From Candidatus Neomicrothrix sp. UBA4742 (lineage in GTDB: Bacteria; Actinomycetota; Acidimicrobiia; Acidimicrobiales; Acidimicrobilacustridaceae), in the NCBI GenBank assembly GCA_002403895.1, contig DHIQ01000160.1:1-17428 (forward strand): a stretch of DNA of 17,428 nt, given 5' to 3'. The notes below the pieces were generated by a model. It was not told the DNA's origin. It made no database searches and saw only the letters and a list, made by a program, of their open reading frames with translations. Within the stretch, counting starts at the first letter, position 1. Each line of letters opens with the position of its first letter. Positions 14,010 through 17,428 of the stretch are shown here, in pieces. The position numbers and the translations under genes are program-made.

Positions 14010-14375
14010 TCAGGCGGCCTTGGCGACCCGCTTGCGGGGGGCAGCCCTGGTGACCTTCTTGACGCCGGTGGCCGGCTTTTGGATGGCGACCTTCTCGGCG
14101 ACGGGCTTGGTGGCGTCGAGCAGCTCGATCACGAACTTGTGCTGCGAGTCGAGCACCTTGGCGGCGAAGGCGAACTGGTTGTCCACGAACTGGCGCAGCG
14201 TGGGGACGTCCTCGGTGAGATCCTTGGTGGGGAACTCGGGGAGGTTCGGCTCGACGTAGTCGGCAGCCTTGCGGACGTAGTCGACGACGGGGGCTTCGAT
14301 GTTCAGGACGGCGTCGAGCACCTTTTCCTGGGTTTCGGTGATGGTGTTGAGCACGGTGGTGGCATTGGTGGCCAT
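14010..14375 (-). CDS. Phasin/HbhA-like helical protein with basic C-terminal tail
   Basis: A 121-residue protein with no cysteine, signal peptide or membrane helix. Residues ~1-95 look largely helical with alternating hydrophobic positions; the segment VDNQFAFAAKVLDSQHKFVIELLDA resembles the amphipathic helices of phasins (polyhydroxyalkanoate granule proteins). Residues ~96-121 form a Lys/Arg/Ala/Pro tail (IQKPATGVKKVTRAAPRKRVAKAA), a smaller version of the basic tails of mycobacterial HbhA and the granule- and DNA-binding phasin PhaF. The function is therefore granule or membrane surface, or nucleoid binding; the sequence cannot choose. It has the best promoter of the window, a hairpin in its leader, a strong Shine-Dalgarno (GAAAGGAAG, 8 nt before the ATG) and its own terminator, all suggesting an abundant product. 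The XRE regulator gene lies directly upstream on the same strand. Confidence 0.68.
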   Translation of the reverse strand: MATNATTVLNTITETQEKVLDAVLNIEAPVVDYVRKAADYVEPNLPEFPTKDLTEDVPTLRQFVDNQFAFAAKVLDSQHKFVIELLDATKPVAEKVAIQKPATGVKKVTRAAPRKRVAKAA

Positions 14376-14405
14376 CTCGGGTACTTCCTTTCAGGGGCTT
14401 GATCT

Positions 14406-14423
14406 GCCGGAGAAGGTTCCGGC
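14406..14423 (-). repeat. Small hairpin in the phasin-like 5' leader
   Basis: GCCGGA (14406-14411) and TCCGGC (14418-14423) form a 6-bp stem with a 6-nt loop, between the predicted transcription start (about 14429) and the Shine-Dalgarno. A 5'-end stem of this kind could stabilise the mRNA. No known riboswitch class is recognisable. Confidence 0.4.
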
Positions 14424-14435
14424 GGCGATGTGCTA

Positions 14436-14464
14436 ACTATCTCAAGCAATGCATGAAACGTCAA
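14436..14464 (-). promoter_or_regulatory. Phasin-like gene promoter
   Basis: On the - strand, TTGACG (14459-14464; 5 of 6 to TTGACA) and GATAGT (14436-14441; 4 of 6 to TATAAT) with an ideal 17-bp spacer. Transcription would start near 14429, giving a leader of about 54 nt. This is the only promoter in the window with both hexamers near consensus. Confidence 0.65.
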
Positions 14465-14475
14465 CCCGTTGCTTG
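14443..14475. promoter_or_regulatory. Candidate operator: inverted repeat flanking the -35
   Basis: CAAGCAA (14443-14449) and TTGCTTG (14469-14475) are perfect 7-bp inverted arms with 19 bp between. One arm lies in the promoter spacer and the other just upstream of the -35, so a bound protein would contact both sides of the -35. The XRE regulator encoded next door is the obvious candidate; this is inference. Confidence 0.4.
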
Positions 14476-14533
14476 CAAAAGCTAGCGTGACATCGGCCAC
14501 GCCGGCTGCCACTCGGAGGCTCGGCCCGCGGGG

Positions 14534-14929
14534 TCAGCCGGGTGAGCGGCGGGTGTTCGCGTCGGTATAGCTGCGGTAGACCGCCAACAGGGAGCGTCGT
14601 TGCTCGTCGGTGAGGGCGGGGTCGGTGGCGATGGCCGAACCCGCGTCCATCGGGGCGCCTACCGCGGTGCCGGCGTTGGGATCCGGGTCAGCCCCCAAGC
14701 CGGCCCGGAACAGCAAGGTGTCGATCGAGACATTCAACGCCTCGGAGATTGACTTCAACACCCGGACGGACGGCTCGTGCAGGCCCCGTTCGATCTGGCT
14801 CAGGTAGGGGTTGGACACATTCGTCAGATCAGCCAGGTCGCGCAACGACATCTGCGCCTGGGTCCGCCGGGCCCGGATGAAGGCCCCGAGTGCTTGCAAC
14901 TGTTCGCGCACTCCATCGTCGGCGGCCAT
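14534..14929 (-). CDS. XRE-family transcriptional regulator
   Basis: A 131-residue DNA-binding protein with a Cro/C1-type helix-turn-helix at about residues 17-70: GAFIRARRTQAQMSLRDLA, then NVSNPYLSQIERGLHEPSVR, with the classic SxxYLSxIERG core, then LKSISEALNVSIDTLLFRAG. The C-terminal ~55 residues are short and Asp/Ala-rich, ending LTDEQRRSLLAVYRSYTDANTRRSPG, without a cupin or peptidase domain. It sits immediately before the phasin-like gene on the same strand. From memory, Mycobacterium tuberculosis has the same order, Rv0474 (HTH regulator) then hbhA (Rv0475), so it probably controls its neighbour. The ATG lies 20 bp after the transporter stop; there is no close Shine-Dalgarno, and a -10-like hexamer 6 nt upstream suggests a leaderless transcript in addition to read-through. 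Confidence 0.9.
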   Translation of the reverse strand: MAADDGVREQLQALGAFIRARRTQAQMSLRDLADLTNVSNPYLSQIERGLHEPSVRVLKSISEALNVSIDTLLFRAGLGADPDPNAGTAVGAPMDAGSAIATDPALTDEQRRSLLAVYRSYTDANTRRSPG

Positions 14930-14935
14930 GGCCGA

Positions 14936-14941
14936 ACGGTA
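14936..14941 (-). promoter_or_regulatory. Candidate -10 of a leaderless XRE regulator transcript
   Basis: TACCGT on the - strand (A2 and T6 conserved) followed by exactly 6 nt and the ATG at 14929. No -35 is seen. It lies between the regulator and the transporter stop, so the regulator could be made separately from the transporter. Confidence 0.35.
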
Positions 14942-14949
14942 CCGCCTGG

Positions 14950-15909
14950 TCAGTGTGGTTCCGGACCACCGGTGTCGGGCGCTGCCCCGGGCGGCTCCGT
15001 CGGCCGGGCGACATCCGGTTCGAGGTAGATGACCTGGGCGGAAGGCACCGCGGCCCGGATGCGGACCTCGACCTCGTCGATGGCGACGGCCAACTCAGCA
15101 AGGCTCAGGGCCGCTTCGAAATCGATTTTGGCCGCCACCAGCAGCTCGTCGGGCCCCAGGTGCAGGGTGCGCACATGGATGAGCTCGATCACCGACGGGG
15201 CGGAGCGGATGGTGGCGGTGATGGCCTCCTGGTCGGCTTCACTGGCGGACTCCCCGATGAGCAGGCTCTTCATCTCGGTGGCCAGGATGCAGGCGATGAC
15301 GCCGAGCAGGAGCCCGATGAGCGTCGACCCGACGCCGTCCCACCGGCCCGAGCCGGTGATGGCCGAGAGGCTCACCGCGACCAGGGCGATCACCAGGCCG
15401 ATGAGAGCGCCGGAGTCTTCGAGCAACAGGACGGGGAGCTCGGGGGCTTTCGACCGACGGATGAACTGCAGCCAACCGGCCCCTGCCGGAATGGGCTTGG
15501 CTTCCCGGACCGCGGTGCGAAACGAGAAGCCCTCCATGACCATGGCGGCGAGAAGAATGGCGATGGCCCACCCGGGCGAGTCGATCGGATGGGGGTGGAG
15601 CAGCTTCTCCACCCCTTCGAACAAGGCGAACACCGAGCCCAGGGCGAACAACACGATGGAGACCACGAACGCCCAGAAGTAGCGCTCGCGGCCGTAGCCG
15701 AACGGGTGGGCCGGGGTCGGGTCCCGACGAGAGCGGCGGTCGCCGAACAGCAACAGGAACTGGTTGCCGGTGTCGGTCAGCGAGTGGACGCCTTCGGCCA
15801 GCATCGACGACGAGCGGGTGAAGGCGAAGCCCACGAACTTGGTCACGGCGATGCCCAGGTTGGCTACGAGTGCGGCGAATACCGCCTTCTTGCTGCCGCC
15901 GGAGGACAT
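14950..15909 (-). CDS. Cation diffusion facilitator family transporter
   Basis: A 319-residue inner-membrane exporter of divalent metal ions (zinc, manganese or iron in this family), normally a proton antiporter. About six membrane helices precede a cytoplasmic C-terminal domain (~225-305, VIELIHVRTLHLGPDELLVAAKIDF). Helix II carries the metal motif with Glu39, His42 and Asp46 (MLAEGVHSLTDTGNQ). The HPFGYGRERYFWAF loop is typical of the family. In helix V the common HxxxD or DxxxD is replaced by Glu164-Asp165-Ser-Gly-Ala (LLEDSGALIG), as I recall for the SLC30A9-like branch. The segment VREAKPIPAGAGWLQFIRRSK between helices IV and V also suits that branch. The metal cannot be named from sequence. 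The ATG at 15909 lacks a clear Shine-Dalgarno; TAAAAC lies 6 nt upstream but lacks the -10 final T. Confidence 0.93.
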   Translation of the reverse strand: MSSGGSKKAVFAALVANLGIAVTKFVGFAFTRSSSMLAEGVHSLTDTGNQFLLLFGDRRSRRDPTPAHPFGYGRERYFWAFVVSIVLFALGSVFALFEGVEKLLHPHPIDSPGWAIAILLAAMVMEGFSFRTAVREAKPIPAGAGWLQFIRRSKAPELPVLLLEDSGALIGLVIALVAVSLSAITGSGRWDGVGSTLIGLLLGVIACILATEMKSLLIGESASEADQEAITATIRSAPSVIELIHVRTLHLGPDELLVAAKIDFEAALSLAELAVAIDEVEVRIRAAVPSAQVIYLEPDVARPTEPPGAAPDTGGPEPH

Positions 15910-15955
15910 GAGGGGGTTTTAGTCCAGCGAGCCGCTGATGGGGTCGGGCCGGTGC

Positions 15956-15961
15956 CACAAT
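15956..15961 (+). promoter_or_regulatory. Candidate -10 of a leaderless dehydrogenase-like transcript
   Basis: CACAAT (4 of 6 to TATAAT, with A2, A4, A5 and T6) followed by exactly 6 nt (GCCGCG) and the GTG at 15968. No Shine-Dalgarno or -35 is visible. This supports the GTG over the in-frame ATG at 15938. Confidence 0.4.
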
Positions 15962-15967
15962 GCCGCG

Positions 15968-16978
15968 GTGACCATCGAGAAGCTGGCGTCGACTGACGCG
16001 TTCATCGTGGCCGACCTCGACGGGGCGCCGGGCGCCGGGATCGTTCGCGCCGCACCGAAGATCCTGGTCGACGGAGCCACCCTGCTGGCCCGGTCGTTGA
16101 CCTACCGCTTCGCCTCGTTCGAGCGTCAGGTCGGCGGGGTCTCGTCGGGGATCAATACCGCGCCCGACGGCCGAGCGGACGCGATCGAGGCCTATGTCAC
16201 CGAGGTGGAACCCAGGGTGCGCGAGGGTCGGGTTCTGCTCCAGGCCGGTAAGGGGGTCGCCCCCGACGAGCTCGGGGCACTGCGCGCCGTCGACCCCCGG
16301 CCCGTGGGGTACTGGGACATGGAATCCGAGCTGACCGGGTTGGGCATCGCGGTGGCGGCCGAGGTGGCCTCCGGCGGTCTCGACGGTCGGGCGGTGGCTA
16401 TCGAGGGGTTCGACGGAGCCGGTCCGGCGCTGGCCCGCGCCGTTCTCGAGCGGGGCGGTCGGGTGGTGGCCCTAGCTACCGCGGTAGGCACCGCGGTGTC
16501 CCCCGACGGGTTCGACCCCGCAGCCCTGGAGGCGGCATGGAACGACCACGGCGCGGAGCTGGTCACGGTGGTGGACCCCCAGCCCGGTAAGCCGTGGGCC
16601 ATCTTCGCCGTAGCCACTGATGTGCTGGTGGTGGGATCCAAGCCAGGCATCGTCGACGACCAGGTGGCCGGTGGGGTTTCGGCCACCGTCGTCGTTCCCG
16701 GTGGCCCGGTCCCCGTCACCGCCAAGGGGCTGGCCGTCTTGCGCCGGGCCGGACGCGTGGTGGTGCCCGATTTCATCAGTACCGCGGGGTCGTTGTTCGC
16801 CGGCTGGCCTTCGCCGGGCGGTGGCGACCCGGCCGCGGTGGCGGCTGCCGATATCGCCGCGACGCTGACTGAGGTGCTGGATCATGAGGACGGCCCTCTC
16901 CTGGCCGCCTGCTATCGGGCCGAGACCTACTTGCGGAGTTGGCGAGATGCGCTGCCGTTCGGCCGGCCGCTGGCGTGA
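15968..16978 (+). CDS. Glu/Leu/Phe/Val dehydrogenase-like protein, substrate lysine motif lost
   Basis: A 336-residue protein with a glutamate-dehydrogenase-type layout: N-terminal dimerisation/substrate-like domain, then a Rossmann domain. The nucleotide motif is recognisable at residues 143-152 (VAIEGFDGAG; usual form VAIQGFGNVG), preceded by the TGxGIAVAAE segment. Near the end, GRVVVPDFISTAGSLFAGW matches the PDxLANAGGV block of the family. In the N-terminal domain the GGxKGGI motif, whose lysine binds substrate, appears as GGVSSGI (56-62) with no lysine. The ANGPT block is also not recognisable. It therefore probably does not deaminate amino acids in the usual way; it might bind NAD(P) with another role. 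GTG at 15968 is chosen over ATG 15938, which would add 10 residues and precede the predicted transcription start. Divergent from the transporter gene. Confidence 0.7.
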   Translation: MTIEKLASTDAFIVADLDGAPGAGIVRAAPKILVDGATLLARSLTYRFASFERQVGGVSSGINTAPDGRADAIEAYVTEVEPRVREGRVLLQAGKGVAPDELGALRAVDPRPVGYWDMESELTGLGIAVAAEVASGGLDGRAVAIEGFDGAGPALARAVLERGGRVVALATAVGTAVSPDGFDPAALEAAWNDHGAELVTVVDPQPGKPWAIFAVATDVLVVGSKPGIVDDQVAGGVSATVVVPGGPVPVTAKGLAVLRRAGRVVVPDFISTAGSLFAGWPSPGGGDPAAVAAADIAATLTEVLDHEDGPLLAACYRAETYLRSWRDALPFGRPLA

Positions 16979-17030
16979 GCGCGGGCTCGTTCTCCCGACC
17001 ATCTCGGGCCAGGGTGTGGCACGCCAGCAG

Positions 17031-17059
17031 GGCGGGGCCTGCGGCCCTTGCAGGCCGCC
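17031..17059. terminator. Hairpin between convergent genes, possible bidirectional terminator
   Basis: GGCCTGC (17036-17042) and GCAGGCC (17050-17056) form a 7-bp stem with a 7-nt loop; GGC (17031-17033) and GCC (17057-17059) extend it past a 2-nt bulge. It lies between the dehydrogenase-like stop (16978) and the TetR stop (17087). There is no T-run on either side. Confidence 0.4.
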
Positions 17060-17086
17060 TCCCCTCCATTCGGCTGACCATGGTTT

Positions 17087-17428
17087 TCACTCGCTCGGGG
17101 TCGTGGTCAACAACTGGCTGACGATGAGGTTGATGGCGGCGCGAGCGCGGTCCTCGGACCGATCAGAGCTGCGCAGGGCATCCCAGGCGTTCCAGCCGGT
17201 GGCGAGGGCCAACGCATCGATGACCGCGGCCCGGCGGTTCGGGTCCACGGCGGCCAGTTCCGGCGCGAACAGTCGAGCTAGCTCCGCCTCGGCCATCGCG
17301 TTCATGGCCGCGCGGGCGTCGCGCAGAGCGGGTGAGAACGGCTCGTGCAGGATGGCCGCCCGCCGTACCGGGGGGAGCCATTCCAGCAGCCGGCTGCGTT
17401 GGTCGACGAAGGGGTCGATGCGCTCAGG
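17087..17428 (-). CDS. TetR-family transcriptional regulator, C-terminal part (5' end outside window)
   Basis: The frame stays open from its TGA to the right edge, giving 113 visible residues; the DNA-binding helix-turn-helix lies outside. The visible part begins PERIDPFVDQRSRLLEWLPPVRR and continues AAILHEPFSPALRDARAAM, ELARLFAPELAA, AAVIDALALATGWNAWDALR and RARAAINLIVSQLL. This is the familiar C-terminal ligand-binding and dimerisation region of actinobacterial TetR regulators: a helix with ELxRxFAPEL, then DALxxATxWxAWxxLR. A start at 17305 within it would give only a short fragment and is not preferred. Its ligand and targets are unknown. It converges on the dehydrogenase-like gene. Confidence 0.78.
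   Translation of the reverse strand, partial: PERIDPFVDQRSRLLEWLPPVRRAAILHEPFSPALRDARAAMNAMAEAELARLFAPELAAVDPNRRAAVIDALALATGWNAWDALRSSDRSEDRARAAINLIVSQLLTTTPSE

Noticed and set aside
16994..17008. CCCGA-N5-TCGGG hairpin after the dehydrogenase-like gene
   Set aside because: Only 5 bp and no T-run; the 17031-17059 hairpin is the better terminator candidate.
1..17428. Search for CRISPR repeats, insertion sequences, integrase or toxin genes, rRNA and tRNA
   Set aside because: No regular direct repeats, terminal inverted repeats, transposase motifs or cloverleaf-like segments were seen by eye; short or divergent ones could be missed.

Overview
The window is GC-rich, densely coded DNA from an actinobacterium. 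Supporting signs are GTG starts, an actinobacterial Lhr-type helicase, an F420/PPOX-family flavoprotein, a DUF3052 protein and apparent leaderless promoters. The gene mix resembles Acidimicrobiia (Ilumatobacter, Iamia or Microthrix-like lineages), but that placement is inference from memory and not a measured phylogeny. I see no mobile element, CRISPR array, rRNA, tRNA or integration scar. It reads as ordinary chromosome.

Layout. (1) 2-2557 (+): C-terminal part of the helicase/repair protein Lhr, cut by the window edge. (2) 2728-4492 (+): type II NADH dehydrogenase followed by a small steroid-isomerase-fold protein carrying the full ketosteroid isomerase triad. (3) 4500-9396 (-): a tight five-gene run transcribed as ABC ATPase, MacB/FtsX-type permease, PPOX-family flavoprotein, atypical response regulator and DUF3052 protein, with gaps of 5 to 28 bp. 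(4) 9551-13102 (+): a 1183-residue zinc ribbon / class III adenylate cyclase / ATPase / TPR signalling protein, divergent from the ABC operon. (5) 13129-15909 (-): 1-Cys peroxiredoxin, a phasin/HbhA-like protein with a basic tail, an XRE regulator and a cation diffusion facilitator. (6) 15968-16978 (+): a glutamate-dehydrogenase-like protein that appears to have lost its substrate lysine motif. (7) 17087-17428 (-): C-terminal part of a TetR-family regulator running off the window.

Regulation. Four genes (ndh, the cyclase, the XRE regulator and the dehydrogenase-like gene) lack a useful Shine-Dalgarno but have a -10-like hexamer (A at position 2, T at position 6) exactly 6 nt before the start codon, which suggests leaderless mRNAs. 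Other genes (peroxiredoxin, phasin-like, ABC ATPase, isomerase) have clear Shine-Dalgarno sites. The 13759-14009 gap is unusually rich in hairpins: one good intrinsic terminator for the phasin-like gene, one bulged hairpin, and a palindrome overlapping the proposed peroxiredoxin -35. The phasin-like promoter has an inverted repeat flanking its -35.

I do not see a clear new multi-gene system. The observations most worth a second look are the XRE/phasin-like pair with its candidate operator, the degenerate dehydrogenase, the leaderless pattern and the intact isomerase triad beside ndh.
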